This document shows, piece by piece, positions 26,246 to 34,739 of a stretch of 64,000 bases of DNA. The stretch's first letter is position 1. Each line of letters opens with the position of its first letter. Below the pieces are notes generated by a model. It had not been told where the DNA came from and ran no database searches. It was given only the letters and a program-made list of their open reading frames with translations. A program made the position numbers and the translations under genes. The stretch is taken from positions 186,001 through 250,000 of the forward strand of contig NZ_CP102197.1 in assembly GCF_024584435.1 (NCBI RefSeq). Reading direction: 5' to 3'. This DNA comes from Schaalia odontolytica. GTDB taxonomy: Bacteria > Actinomycetota > Actinomycetes > Actinomycetales > Actinomycetaceae.

Positions 26246-27600
26246 CACTGCTCCTCCAGGCGCGACGAGGCCCGCGTGTCCCGGGCGGTCCCAGTTCCGT
26301 CGGCGCTCAGGAGGGAGTCCCACATGGCCGCGAAGCCGGGCAGCGTCTTGGAGGTACACGCGATGTCGTCAACCGTGATGCCGGGGGTGATGAGGCCCAG
26401 GATTGCGCCGAACGTCGCCATGCGATGGTCCGCGTAGGAACGAATCTGCGCGGCGTGGAGCGGGCGCGGCGTGATGACGAGGCCGTCCTCGGTCTCTTCG
26501 GCCTGCCCGCCCGCACGGTTGATCTCAGCGACCAGCGCAGCCAGGCGGTCGGTCTCGTGGCCGCGCAGGTGCGCGATGCCGCTCAGGTGCGAGGGCGTGG
26601 AGGCGTAGGCGCAGATCGCGGCCAGGGTGGGGGTGAGCTCTCCGACCTCGGCCATGGTCGCCTTGATGCCCGGGTAGTTTCCGGCGCCCGGACCCGTGAG
26701 GGTCAGGCCCTCCTCGTCCAGGGTGATGGTCGCGCCCATGTGGCCCAGCAGCGCCCGCCAGGCGTCGCCCGCCTGGGTGGTCGCCTCGGGCCAGCCGGGG
26801 ATCGTCACGTGACCGCCCGTGATCATCGCGGCGGCCAGGAAGGGCCCGGCGTTGGACAGGTCCGGTTCCACCACGATCTCGCCGCCTCGGGGCCGAGACG
26901 GGAACACGTGCCAGGTCGACAGGTCCGCTTGTGCCTCGTCCACGACCTCCAGGTCGATGCCCGCGCCCGCCAGGGAAGCCAGCGTCATCTCCACGTGCGG
27001 CATCGAGGGCACAGGACCCGGAGCCGACACGAAGAGAGGGTCTCCGACGAGGGGAGAGACGAGCAGGAGTGCCGAGAGGAACTGCGAGGAGGACGACGCA
27101 TCCACCCAGGCCTGCGCGCCGAGCGGCGTGCGCAGCGGCCCCCGGATTGAGAAGGGCAGGTGCCCGCGCTCCCCATGGTAGGTGATCGACGCGCCCATCC
27201 GGACGAGCGCATCCAGGAGGGGACCCAGGGGGCGCGCATACGCCTGCTTGTCCCCGTCGAAGAGAGTCTCCTCCGCTGACAGGGCGGCCAGGGGAGGGAG
27301 GAACCGCATGACGGTCCCCGCCAGGCCGCACTCGATGCGCCCGCCGCGAGGAGGAAGCGACATCGGCGTGACGCGCAGCGCCCCGTCGCCCGCGTCTTCG
27401 ATGCGCGCGCCCATCACCTCAAGCGCGTCCGCGAACAGGCGCGTGTCGCGCGCGTCCAGCGCCCCCGTCACCAGGGAGGGGGCCTCGGCGACGGCGGCCA
27501 GGTAGAGGGCGCGCGCGGTGATGGACTTCGAACCGGGAATCGCGACCGTTGCATCCACGGGCGAGTCGGCGACCGGCGCCCGCCACGGGGAGGCGGTCAC
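26245..27600 (-). CDS. aroA: 3-phosphoshikimate 1-carboxyvinyltransferase
   Basis: A 451-residue EPSP synthase of the shikimate pathway, joining shikimate-3-phosphate and phosphoenolpyruvate. Hallmarks are PGSKSITARALYLAA near residues 23-37 (substrate-binding Lys), LAGTVMRFLPPLAAL, and LRGHETDRLAAL (C-terminal phosphate-binding region); the late block SYADHRMATFGAILGL is also typical. In the common loop the sequence is GLAGTVMRF rather than GNAGTAMRP, as in other actinobacterial enzymes. Start is a GTG that overlaps the stop of the DoxX-like gene. Confidence 0.95.
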   Translation of the reverse strand: MTASPWRAPVADSPVDATVAIPGSKSITARALYLAAVAEAPSLVTGALDARDTRLFADALEVMGARIEDAGDGALRVTPMSLPPRGGRIECGLAGTVMRFLPPLAALSAEETLFDGDKQAYARPLGPLLDALVRMGASITYHGERGHLPFSIRGPLRTPLGAQAWVDASSSSQFLSALLLVSPLVGDPLFVSAPGPVPSMPHVEMTLASLAGAGIDLEVVDEAQADLSTWHVFPSRPRGGEIVVEPDLSNAGPFLAAAMITGGHVTIPGWPEATTQAGDAWRALLGHMGATITLDEEGLTLTGPGAGNYPGIKATMAEVGELTPTLAAICAYASTPSHLSGIAHLRGHETDRLAALVAEINRAGGQAEETEDGLVITPRPLHAAQIRSYADHRMATFGAILGLITPGITVDDIACTSKTLPGFAAMWDSLLSADGTGTARDTRASSRLEEQ

Positions 27601-28124
27601 GAAGCGGTGCCGCTCAGGCGCGCGGTGACAGCCGCCTCGGCGGCGGCAACCGCCCGGCGCTGGTCGCGGCGAAGCGCCCGAGCGACCGACGCGGAGGGCT
27701 GACCCACCCGGTCGGTCGACGCGATCAGGACGCCGCCGGTGACGCCCAGCTTGTACAGGGTGCGGTAGCGGCGGCGCTTGATCTGCTCCTTCGTCAGGTG
27801 ACCCGTGCCGCCCCAGATGGGGGCACCCACGAGCGCCATCGGTGCGCCAATGGCGGCCAGGGTCAGCGCGCTGCGCCTCGGGTGACGTCCGATCGCGAAA
27901 CGCAGTCCGGCAAACAGCGTCACCGCGCCCGCCACGCGGGTCGCCACGGCCAACTGGTCATCCGTCAGGGGCTCCAGGCCCGCAGCGTCGGTCGCCTTGT
28001 CGAGCAGCGGGCGGACGCCCGCGGCGCGCTCCACGTGATGGCGGGGATGCGTGAGAGCATCGACCCCGTCTGCGATGAACGGGGCGGCGAGCAGGGGACG
28101 GGCGATGACACGCAGCATATTCAT
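27597..28124 (-). CDS. DoxX-family membrane protein
   Basis: A 175-residue protein with three to four hydrophobic segments (about 5-20, 58-75, 80-100, 125-145) and the typical start MLRVIARPLLAAPFIADGVDAL of DoxX-like proteins. It overlaps the aroA start. The ATG at 28124 lies directly behind AGGGG; the next ATG at 28118 has better spacing. The family includes putative redox-associated membrane proteins, and the divergent neighbour is a SigR-type sigma gene, but a functional link is only suggestive. Confidence 0.78.
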   Translation of the reverse strand: MNMLRVIARPLLAAPFIADGVDALTHPRHHVERAAGVRPLLDKATDAAGLEPLTDDQLAVATRVAGAVTLFAGLRFAIGRHPRRSALTLAAIGAPMALVGAPIWGGTGHLTKEQIKRRRYRTLYKLGVTGGVLIASTDRVGQPSASVARALRRDQRRAVAAAEAAVTARLSGTAS

Positions 28125-28226
28125 ACCCCTATTGTTCGTCACCGCGCCGCCTTCCGGAAGCCGAATGGCCACACTCGCCCCATCCAACGAGCGTAAAGTG
28201 TTGCAACGCACACTCATGGTGGTTGT

Positions 28227-28251
28227 GGAATAAGGCGCCTCGTGAGGCGTT
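28227..28251 (+). promoter_or_regulatory. SigR-type promoter upstream of its own sigma gene
   Basis: GGAAT at 28227-28231 and GTT at 28249-28251 are separated by 17 bases, close to the GGAAT-N18-GTT consensus of actinobacterial SigR/SigH promoters. The sigma gene starts 71 bp downstream, which fits the known positive autoregulation. Confidence 0.5.
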
Positions 28252-28321
28252 CCCCTCAGTATGATCGCCTCGTCATCCTCCCAATACCCACCGCATGCCC
28301 ACGAGGCTACGCTGGGAGGCG

Positions 28322-28954
28322 ATGGACACGACGACCCACGCTCCGACGCCAGCGGCGACCACCCAGGCTCCTGCCTCGTCAACCGAGGACGACGCCCAGC
28401 TCCAGGCACGCTTCATGGACGAGGCCATGCCCCTCATGAACCAGCTCTTCGGGGCGGCGCTCGGCATGACGCGCAACCGAGCCGACGCCGAGGACCTGGT
28501 CCAGGAGACCTACCTGAAGGCCTACCAGAAGTTCCACCAGTACAAGCCGGGAACAAACATCAAGGCATGGCTCTATCGGATCCTTACGAACACCTACATC
28601 ACCGGCTACCGCAAAGCACAGCGCTCCCCCAAGCGGGCCTCCACCGACACGGTCGAAGACTGGCAGCTGGCCGAGGCCGCCTCCCACGCTGAGTCGGGCT
28701 TGAAGTCGGCGGAAGTCGAAGCCCTCGAGGCGCTGCCCTCCACGCAGCTGCGCGAGGCACTCGATTCGCTGTCCGAGGAACACCGGATGGTTGTCCTCAT
28801 GGCCGACGTTGAAGGGATGAGCTACAAGGAAATCGCCGAAGAACTAGGAGTTCCCATGGGGACCGTCATGAGCCGCCTCAACAGGGCACGCAAGAACCTG
28901 CGCGCCTCCCTGGCTGACGTCGCCGCGGAATACGGAATCGGAGGGGCGAAGTGA
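28322..28954 (+). CDS. sigR: ECF sigma factor, SigR/SigH type
   Basis: A 210-residue group-IV sigma factor of the oxidative-stress ECF type. Region 2 spans about 40-110 ([48 protein letters not shown]) and region 4 about 150-205 ([40 protein letters not shown]). The ATG has a strong GGGAGG site. The anti-sigma gene overlaps by four bases, and a SigR-type promoter lies upstream. By analogy it controls thioredoxin and mycothiol genes in response to disulphide stress. Confidence 0.92.
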   Translation: MDTTTHAPTPAATTQAPASSTEDDAQLQARFMDEAMPLMNQLFGAALGMTRNRADAEDLVQETYLKAYQKFHQYKPGTNIKAWLYRILTNTYITGYRKAQRSPKRASTDTVEDWQLAEAASHAESGLKSAEVEALEALPSTQLREALDSLSEEHRMVVLMADVEGMSYKEIAEELGVPMGTVMSRLNRARKNLRASLADVAAEYGIGGAK

Positions 28955-29249
28955 ACGCGACCGTGACCTGCCAGCAGGTCCTTGACGCCCTGTATACCCT
29001 CATCGACTGCGAAGAGTGCGACCAGCGCACCACCCTCATTGACCAGGGGGCGGTCCCCGGCCCCGATGCCCGCGCCCGCGCCCTCATGCGCGCACACGTG
29101 GCGTCCTGCCCGCACTGCGCCGACGCCCTCGACGCCGAACGCCACTGAGGGTCGTGCTGCGCGACTGCTTCGAGGCAGAGGAAGCCCCGCCCCAGCTGCG
29201 CGCCCGCATCGTCGCCTCCCTCACCACTGTGTCCGTGGCCTGGCACTGA
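28951..29249 (+). pseudogene. rsrA: RsrA/RshA-type zinc anti-sigma factor, split by a frameshift
   Basis: The first frame (28951-29148) gives 65 residues ending just after the zinc-binding HVASCPHC (HxxxCxxC). The missing C-terminus continues in the -1 frame from 29145 to 29249 as LRVVLRDCFEAEEAPPQLRA and then RIVASLTTVSV, which is the normal tail of this family. Adding one base in cgccac/tgagg rejoins both parts into a 99-residue protein of the usual length. The zinc/thiol switch motif remains in the short form, so it may still bind sigma. The lesion is not in a long homopolymer. A real mutation, a sequencing error or a recoding event are all possible. Confidence 0.75.
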
Positions 29250-29522
29250 CGCCCAGAGGCCCGGGCGCCGCACGCATTGCCGGATCGCCCAGGCTGTGCA
29301 CCCGGGAGGCGGGGGCATGCGCCGTGGCGTCTTGTGCCTCCCGCACCCCGGGAGGGGCAGCGCCGCGTGCCCGCGTTTTTCTCCGGGAGCTTTTGGGGTC
29401 GAGGCGGTGCCACGGGTCCTTCTCGCGGTGAACTTCGTCGCCGAGGAGGCGGTGTGCCTTGGTGCTTTGGGGCAATGTGTGCAAAAATGCTTCAGTCTAG
29501 ACAACAACCCAAGGAGTATGAC

Positions 29523-29597
29523 ATGTCGAAGCGGGGTCGTAAGCGTCGCGATCGTCGTAAGAACGGCGCGAACCACGGCAAGCGTCCTAACGCCTGA
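29523..29597 (+). CDS. 50S ribosomal protein bL37
   Basis: A 24-residue, very basic peptide beginning MSKRGRKRRDRRKNG and ending NHGKRPNA. It matches the short actinobacterial ribosomal protein bL37 seen in mycobacterial 50S structures. AAGGAG lies six bases before the ATG, and a perfect terminator hairpin follows. It is too short for many gene finders. It lies 273 bp downstream of the anti-sigma gene, and a separate promoter is likely in that gap. Confidence 0.85.
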   Translation: MSKRGRKRRDRRKNGANHGKRPNA

Positions 29598-29609
29598 GCC
29601 GATTGCGTT

Positions 29610-29639
29610 GCGCGCCCGGACCGGTCGGTCCGGGCGCGC
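29610..29639 (+). terminator. 13-bp hairpin after bL37
   Basis: GCGCGCCCGGACC (29610-29622) pairs perfectly with GGTCCGGGCGCGC (29627-29639) around GGTC, 12 bases after the bL37 stop. Confidence 0.85.
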
Positions 29640-29720
29640 TGTGTATACCCCGCTCAGGGACGGACAATGTGGGGGCGGAGCCCCCACCTCGCGTGTCACT
29701 GCCGCGCGGTGTCGGCTGCG

Positions 29721-29947
29721 TGCCCGGTGGGGTGGGCGGCTGGTGCAGGTGCTGTCCATGTGACCGTTGCGATCAATCGTGCGGATGCTGGCGGGGCGGC
29801 GGCTGTGTGGGCTGTGTGCCCGGTGGGGCGGGTAATCGGTGTGCATGTGCTCCGCGTGTGATCCGGTTTGGGTGGTGCCCTCGTTCGCGGATAGGTTGTG
29901 CGTTCATGGATAGGTTATTTGCTTGCGGATAGGTTAATAGGCTATCC
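29721..29947. repeat. 227-bp direct repeat, left copy
   Basis: Nearly the same sequence occurs 1818 bp downstream at 31539-31765, starting tgcccggtggggtgggcggc and ending inside the ctatcc repeat array. The two copies flank the DUF559 gene. Part of the unit is also tandemly duplicated inside 31476-31570. Confidence 0.8.
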
Positions 29948-30070
29948 ACGTGCTCGTTACCTATCCGCGTGCTCATTACCTATCCGTGTGGGTCCCCCTC
30001 GCCGCGGGGTCCCTCTCGGCGCGGCGCCCACGCGTGCTCGTTACCTATCCGCCTGCCTATTTCCTATCCG
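29890..30070. repeat. cluster of 19-bp dispersed repeats, site 1
   Basis: Eight copies of the core GATAGG/CCTATC in both orientations. The ordered part has ctatcc at 29942, 29961 and 29980, a 19-bp period with unit ctatccgcgtgctcattac. The last copies run into the 3' end of the DUF559 gene and encode its final residues. The whole gap 29640-30040 has no convincing gene. Confidence 0.8.
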
Positions 30071-31123
30071 CGAACCGTGGGTGTAGAAGCGACGCGAAGG
30101 CCCATCGCACCGTGTCGAGGGGAGCTTCCACAGTGACCGGAACTCGGGAGCGGGTTTCATTGGTCCCAAGGCCCGAATGAGTCTGATGCGGAGTCTCTCC
30201 CAGTCATCGTAGTCCGTCCAACTCACTCGGATGACCTGCCAACCGGCATCTCGAAGGTCCTGATCGCGCAACACCCACTCACGCTTAGCCCGTTCGATTT
30301 CTGCACGTGTCGTACCAAGTTTCGTGATCCCATCGAATTCGATGATGATATGCAGCTGTTCAATCAGGATATCAACGTAGTAGTGACGTCCTCGCACGTC
30401 GATGCGAGCCTGTGTCGCGACCGCGAAAGGGCAGATCGAACGGACGATCCACAGGAGCGCGGCTTCAGCTGGATTGGCGCATCCGGGATCGATCGCGTGC
30501 ACGATGGAACGTGCGCGTCGGTATCCGCGCACTTTCCCTGCTTGCGTGAGCCTCATGAGGAGCTCGTTTCGTATCTGCTCAGCACGTCGGCGTCGGTCAT
30601 CTTGTTGAAACATCGAGAAATGACTCCATGACTGCAACGCCATACTCCCCAACACGAATGCCTCGAGTGGCTCGTCATGAAGAGCGCATCGAAGGAGCGC
30701 ATCGTATGGGTGCTCCGTGGTCAAGCCATCGATAGTGGCGCGTTCCCTCGACAGCGGTGGAAACGGGGAACACGAGACCGATGTCGCCGGTACTGTCGTC
30801 GAGCACAAGGTGCAGGATGGTAGCAGGGTGGTGCTTCGACGACTGGCACGAAAAATGGTGATGGGCGGGTTTTGAGACCAACCGTGTATCCCCGCCAGGC
30901 GCAGGCAGCTTTGTCCCACGAAGAGGGGATGTTGTTTGTGCGAGACATTCACAGCATGCATACGTGCGTGGGTGATTGCCTCCCAGATCTCCCACGGGTC
31001 AGCGTTTGTCGGATCCATGCCGAGGACGGCACTGACTCCACGCATGATGCGTATCGGAGAGTGTGGCTGCTGGTGACTGGCTAAATCGCGAGGAGGGGCG
31101 ACAAGAAACGAGTGCTGCGTCAT
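30041..31123 (-). CDS. DUF559 (Vsr-like nuclease fold) protein
   Basis: A 360-residue protein. The C-terminal domain (about 215-330) is a DUF559 endonuclease-like fold: PAEAALLW supplies the first acidic residue, YYVDILIEQLHIIIEFDG carries the D and E-x-D positions of the PD-(D/E)XK/Vsr type, and REWVLRDQDLRDAGWQVIRV is the family signature. The N-terminal 200 residues are of the variable type seen in actinobacterial DUF559 proteins associated with AbiEi-like systems. The last ten residues are encoded by the 19-bp repeat array, so the C-terminus may have been altered by repeat insertion. Codon use is less GC-biased than neighbours, suggesting transfer. Confidence 0.65.
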   Translation of the reverse strand: MTQHSFLVAPPRDLASHQQPHSPIRIMRGVSAVLGMDPTNADPWEIWEAITHARMHAVNVSHKQHPLFVGQSCLRLAGIHGWSQNPPITIFRASRRSTTLLPSCTLCSTTVPATSVSCSPFPPLSRERATIDGLTTEHPYDALLRCALHDEPLEAFVLGSMALQSWSHFSMFQQDDRRRRAEQIRNELLMRLTQAGKVRGYRRARSIVHAIDPGCANPAEAALLWIVRSICPFAVATQARIDVRGRHYYVDILIEQLHIIIEFDGITKLGTTRAEIERAKREWVLRDQDLRDAGWQVIRVSWTDYDDWERLRIRLIRALGPMKPAPEFRSLWKLPSTRCDGPSRRFYTHGSRIGNRQADR

Positions 31124-31538
31124 AACCTGCAGTGTTGCTCCGCTGAGAGCGCTGCGACAACGCAGAAGGGAGGGGCTGTGGATACCGGAGACTCGGCGTG
31201 AATCCCTGTCGATAACGCGCGGCTAGTCGGGCGGATAAAGGGCGCGAGCCGGAGACCTGATACGGAAGCCCTGTCGACGGTGCGACGAGGGGAATCCGGG
31301 GAGGCTTTCGACGTGCTCGAGGGCGTGGTCCAGCTCGTGGCCGCTCGTGTGCTCGGCCCGCGCTCGCGGACAGGTTGGGTTTGAGCGAACCGCTCGATCT
31401 CGTTGCGAGGTTTGCGGCCCTCACGCTCATCCGCGTGTCGGCCGACGGTGCGGGTAACCTCGGCAGACGATTGTTGTCCATGTGACCGTTGCGATCAATC
31501 GCGCGGATGCTGGCGGGGTGGCGACTGTGTGGGCTGTG

Positions 31539-31765
31539 TGCCCGGTGGGGTGGGCGGCTGGTGCAGGTGCTGTCCATGTGACCGTTGCGATCAATCGCGC
31601 GGATGCTGGCGGGGTGGCGACTGTGTCGGCTGCGTGCCTGGCGGGGTGGGTAATCGGTGTGCATGTGCTCCGCGTGTGATCCGGTTTGGGTGGTGCCCTC
31701 GTTCGCGGATAGGTTGTGCGTTCATGGATAGGTTATTTGCTTGCGGATAGGTTAATAGGCTATCC
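31539..31765. repeat. 227-bp direct repeat, right copy
   Basis: Same block as 29721-29947, same orientation, offset 1818 bp, with few differences by eye. Confidence 0.8.
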
Positions 31766-32070
31766 GCGTGCTCATTATCTATCCGCGTGCTCATAACCTA
31801 TCCGCGTGCCCATTACCTATCCGCGTGGGTTTCCCTCGGCGCGGCGCCCCCCGCGTGCCGGTGGCAATCGTTGGGAAAGCCCAAGCCGAACCCGTCCACG
31901 CCGCGGCCCCCACGCGTGCCTATTACCTATCCGCGGGGGTCACCCTCGCCGCGGCGCCCCCGCGTGCCGGTGGCAATCGTTGGGAAAGCCCAAGCCGAAC
32001 CCGTCCTCGCCGCGGCGCCCACGCGTGCTCATTACCTATCCGCATGCCCATTACCTATCCGTGTGGGTCC
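31705..32070. repeat. cluster of 19-bp dispersed repeats, site 2
   Basis: Ten copies of the CTATCC core. ctatcc occurs at 31760, 31779, 31798 and 31817, an exact 19-bp period with unit ctatccgcgtgctcattac. Further copies at 31925-32065 alternate with the gtggcaatcg blocks. GCGGATAG and CTATCCGC also form an inverted repeat near 31743-31767. Confidence 0.85.
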
Positions 32071-32316
32071 CCCTCGCCGCGGGGGTCACCCTCGCCGCGG
32101 CGCCCCCGCGTGCCGGTGGCAATCGTTGGGAAAGCCCAAGCCGAATCCGTCCTCGCCGCGGCCCCCACGCGCCGACGACAACCGGAAGCGCCGCGCCCCC
32201 GTGGGGAGAGAAGAAAACGCGGCACGGGCGGAATCGCAGCGTATCCTTGAGCGTGTTGCCGCGCGGGTACATCCCCACGGGCACGCGCACTGATGTATCG
32301 ATACGAAAGAGGCCTG

Positions 32317-33210
32317 ATGTCCCTCCGCATGCGTCTTGCCCATGCCGTCATGGGGCTGATGCCCCCGGTACTGCACAGCGAGGAAGCGACGCGTGCCGTG
32401 GCCGAGTCCGCGCCGCTGCACACAGCGATGCCCACTTTGATGCGCGCCCGCTTCACGGAAAGCCGCCAGGGAGGCGTCACGCGCGTGGCGCCCATACGCG
32501 GCCTGCGTTCGGGCGGCGCCCTCATCTATCTGCACGGCGGAGCCTACGTCTACCCCATGGTCGCGGCGCAGTGGCCGCTCGTGGAGGGACTGATCGACCG
32601 CACGGGGCTCCCCGTCATCATCCCCGACTACCCGCTCGCCCCCGCGCACACCGCGAGCGAGGCGTTCTCCTTCGTCCAGACCATCATTGACGAGGCCCAG
32701 GCCGAGTTCGGCCGCGTCATCGTCTGTGGCGACTCGGCGGGAGGCGGCCTCGCGCTGTCCCTTGCCATGCAGCGCCGCGACGCGGGCGCGCGCCAGGTCG
32801 ATGGCCTCCTCCTGTACGCGCCGTGGGTCGACGTGGCGATGACGAACCCCGCGATTAAGGGCGTGCAGGGCCGCGACAAGATCCTGCGCGTGCCCGGCTT
32901 GCAGTGGGCGGGGCGAGCGTGGGCCGGTGACCTTGACCCGGGAGACCCCCGCGTGAGTCCGTTGCACGGTGATCCGGCGGGGCTCCCTCCGATGCGGATC
33001 TTCCAGGGCGACGCCGACATCGTGTGCCCCGACACGATCGAGTTCGCGCGCTCGGCTGCCCGCGCCGGGGTGGATGTGCGCCTGCGCGTGGAACCCGACG
33101 GCTTCCACGTCTACGTGCTCGCGGTCCCCGTGATCCCCGAGGCGCAGGCTGCCCTCGATCGCAGCGCGCGCTTCGTCTCCGGGATCATGCACGACTCCGG
33201 AGACTCCTGA
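32317..33210 (+). CDS. alpha/beta hydrolase, hormone-sensitive-lipase family
   Basis: A 297-residue esterase of the HSL-type alpha/beta hydrolase-3 family. The oxyanion motif HGGAYV (near residue 71) and the nucleophile elbow GDSAGG (Ser near residue 142) are clear; the acid is probably the Asp in FQGDADIVCPDT and the His that in GFHVY. Start ATG 32317 follows AGAGG; an in-frame ATG at 32293 lacks a ribosome site. It is soluble and probably cleaves short-chain esters. It ends convergently with the next gene across a short hairpin. Confidence 0.88.
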   Translation: MSLRMRLAHAVMGLMPPVLHSEEATRAVAESAPLHTAMPTLMRARFTESRQGGVTRVAPIRGLRSGGALIYLHGGAYVYPMVAAQWPLVEGLIDRTGLPVIIPDYPLAPAHTASEAFSFVQTIIDEAQAEFGRVIVCGDSAGGGLALSLAMQRRDAGARQVDGLLLYAPWVDVAMTNPAIKGVQGRDKILRVPGLQWAGRAWAGDLDPGDPRVSPLHGDPAGLPPMRIFQGDADIVCPDTIEFARSAARAGVDVRLRVEPDGFHVYVLAVPVIPEAQAALDRSARFVSGIMHDSGDS

Positions 33211-33211
33211 C

Positions 33212-33235
33212 GGGCCGGGGCGGGCCTGCCGGCCC
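33212..33235. terminator. hairpin between convergent genes
   Basis: GGGCCGG (33212-33218) pairs with CCGGCCC (33229-33235). It lies one base after the hydrolase stop and touches the end of the minus-strand gene, so it could act in both directions. Confidence 0.5.
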
Positions 33236-34008
33236 TAGCTGCGATCTACGCGGGCGGTGACGGTCCACGTCCCAGCCTGGACGTCCGTGTCCACGCGTCC
33301 GCCCAGGACATCGACCAGCGCGCGGATCTCACCCAAGCGGCGCTTACCGAGCACGTCGGCGCTGCTCGTCAGGACGCTGATCGTCAGTGTGACCTCCTCC
33401 TGCGTCGCCCCGCCGGTCACCGTGATCGGTGCGTTCTTGTCGACCTCGGCGACGTGGGAGAACACCATGTAGAGGATCTCCGCGCCCACGGCGTCGAGGC
33501 GCCTAGGAAGGGGTGCGCCCGCGTCGAAGAAGCTGATGACGATGAAGCCCGAGCGTTGTGCGTGGCTGATGGCGCCGTCAATGGTCGCGTAGTTGTCGGG
33601 CGGAGTGGGATGGGCCGCAGCGGGCCGATCGGTTCCCTGGCCGGGCGAGGACACTGCTGCGCCCCTCGCCGAGAGAGGGGACGCCTCGGTGCCACGCGTC
33701 GCGCTCGCGGCGGAATCGGAGCGAGGCGACGAACGACCCGAAGGCGCGGAGTGGGAATCCTTGATGTAGGAAGGCTTCTCGGCCGAAGGATAGCCGACAC
33801 CGTGCCGAGGCGGAGTCAGCAGGTCGATAGAGCGGCGCACCCTGTTAGCCACGATGACGATCAGGACGGCAACGAGCAGCAGGAGTAGGAACGAGAGGGG
33901 CCTATGGAAGGAGGCATGACGCCAGAGGGCCACCACCATGACGATGACGATGACGAGGCCGCAGGTGGCCGTCCAACCCGCCAGCTTCTCCCGGATCCAC
34001 GCGTCCAT
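33235..34008 (-). CDS. membrane protein with a degenerate histidine-kinase ATPase domain
   Basis: A 257-residue protein. Two transmembrane helices (about 12-30 and 38-55) precede a disordered Ser/Ala/Pro linker and a C-terminal domain (about 150-257) that follows the outline of NarL-cognate kinase ATPase domains, from DAVGAEILYMVFSHVAEVDK to VDVLGGRVDTDVQAGTW. The N-box Asn and the DxGxG and GxG motifs are missing, and there is no phosphoacceptor His domain. GGGAGAG lies before the ATG. It is probably a pseudokinase or a scaffold, if expressed. No response regulator is adjacent. Confidence 0.5.
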   Translation of the reverse strand: MDAWIREKLAGWTATCGLVIVIVMVVALWRHASFHRPLSFLLLLLVAVLIVIVANRVRRSIDLLTPPRHGVGYPSAEKPSYIKDSHSAPSGRSSPRSDSAASATRGTEASPLSARGAAVSSPGQGTDRPAAAHPTPPDNYATIDGAISHAQRSGFIVISFFDAGAPLPRRLDAVGAEILYMVFSHVAEVDKNAPITVTGGATQEEVTLTISVLTSSADVLGKRRLGEIRALVDVLGGRVDTDVQAGTWTVTARVDRS

Positions 34009-34081
34009 GTTCTCTCCCTTTGTCGGCGAGCGGCGTCGCGGCGCGCCGCTGTCCGCGACTGACAGCAGCGTTCGCACCGTT

Positions 34082-34685
34082 CTAGGAATCCGTCGGGGTT
34101 GCACCCGTCCACTCGTACCATCCCTGGTGCTGCACGATCCAGGCCATCAACGCGTAGCCGGCCTGGCCGGGCAGGGTCTGACCATCCTGTCCGCGGGCCA
34201 GGGATGCCGCCATGTCCTCAAACCACTGGTCGTGGGCGACCAGCGGCGTGTAGCAGTCAACGAAAGGTATCCCACGGCGCGCGCACACTTCGGAGCACGA
34301 GGAGGACAGGGCCTTGAGGGAGGCGGCATCCACCCCCGCGAGCGGCGGGGGGGCCCACGACGAAGCTGGGGATGCCCAGCGCCGTCGCGCGGTCGGTGAT
34401 GTTGGCCAGGTTCAGGCGAGAACGCGCGGTGGACACGCCGGCGGGGATGTCCCCCGGACCCACGCCGATCACGAGGCCGTGAGGCTCTCCCTCCGCCAGG
34501 CGAGGCAGGACCTCGGACTCCCAGCGAGATGCCATCTGCCTCGTCGTCTCGGAGGGGACCGCGAGCGTCAGGAAGGTCGCGGGTAGGTCGAAGGTCGAGT
34601 GGGCGTTGACCCGGCCGACCCAGCCCAGCCCCCGAGGGTCGCCGACCCCCGCGACGAGCTCGTCGCCGATGAAACAGATGCGCAT
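34082..34685 (-). pseudogene. SGNH/GDSL hydrolase split by a frameshift in a 7-base tract
   Basis: The upstream frame starts at 34685 with MRICFIGDELVAGVGDPRG, the block I region of SGNH hydrolases (GD-L instead of GDSL), and runs to a tract of C7 on the coding strand (34347-34353 as G on plus). After it the family sequence continues in another frame (LKALSSSCSEVCARRGIPFV, then CYTPLVAHDQWF) to 34082. Removing one base gives a 200-residue protein with VVGPPPLAGVDA at the junction. In the present state the product ends at 34257 with an unrelated tail. Phase variation, decay or a homopolymer error could explain it. Confidence 0.75.
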
Positions 34686-34739
34686 GGTGTTCCTTTCTGG
34701 GTGTGTCCCGCGCGTTCCCCGGGCGGCCGGGACTCCTCG

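Larger units (their letters stand above)
31124..32290. other. 1.2-kb repeat-rich non-coding stretch
   Basis: No credible gene is seen between the DUF559 start and the hydrolase. 31140-31460 has no recognisable content. 31476-31765 is a duplicated block shared with 29721-29947. 31700-32070 carries the 19-bp array. 31840-32160 carries three copies of a block containing gtggcaatcgttgggaaagc, starting at 31861, 31970 and 32116. Open frames here on both strands are repetitive and Arg/Pro-rich and were not accepted. Confidence 0.75.

Noticed and set aside
30999..31664. Open frames in the repeat island that share peptides with frames near 29000-29850
   Set aside because: The shared peptides come from the 227-bp direct repeat, not from protein conservation; composition is Arg/Pro/His-rich.
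29890..32070. Plasmid or phage replication origin based on iteron-like 19-bp repeats
   Set aside because: No replication initiator gene is adjacent and a third cluster lies 25 kb away; kept as a repeat family only.
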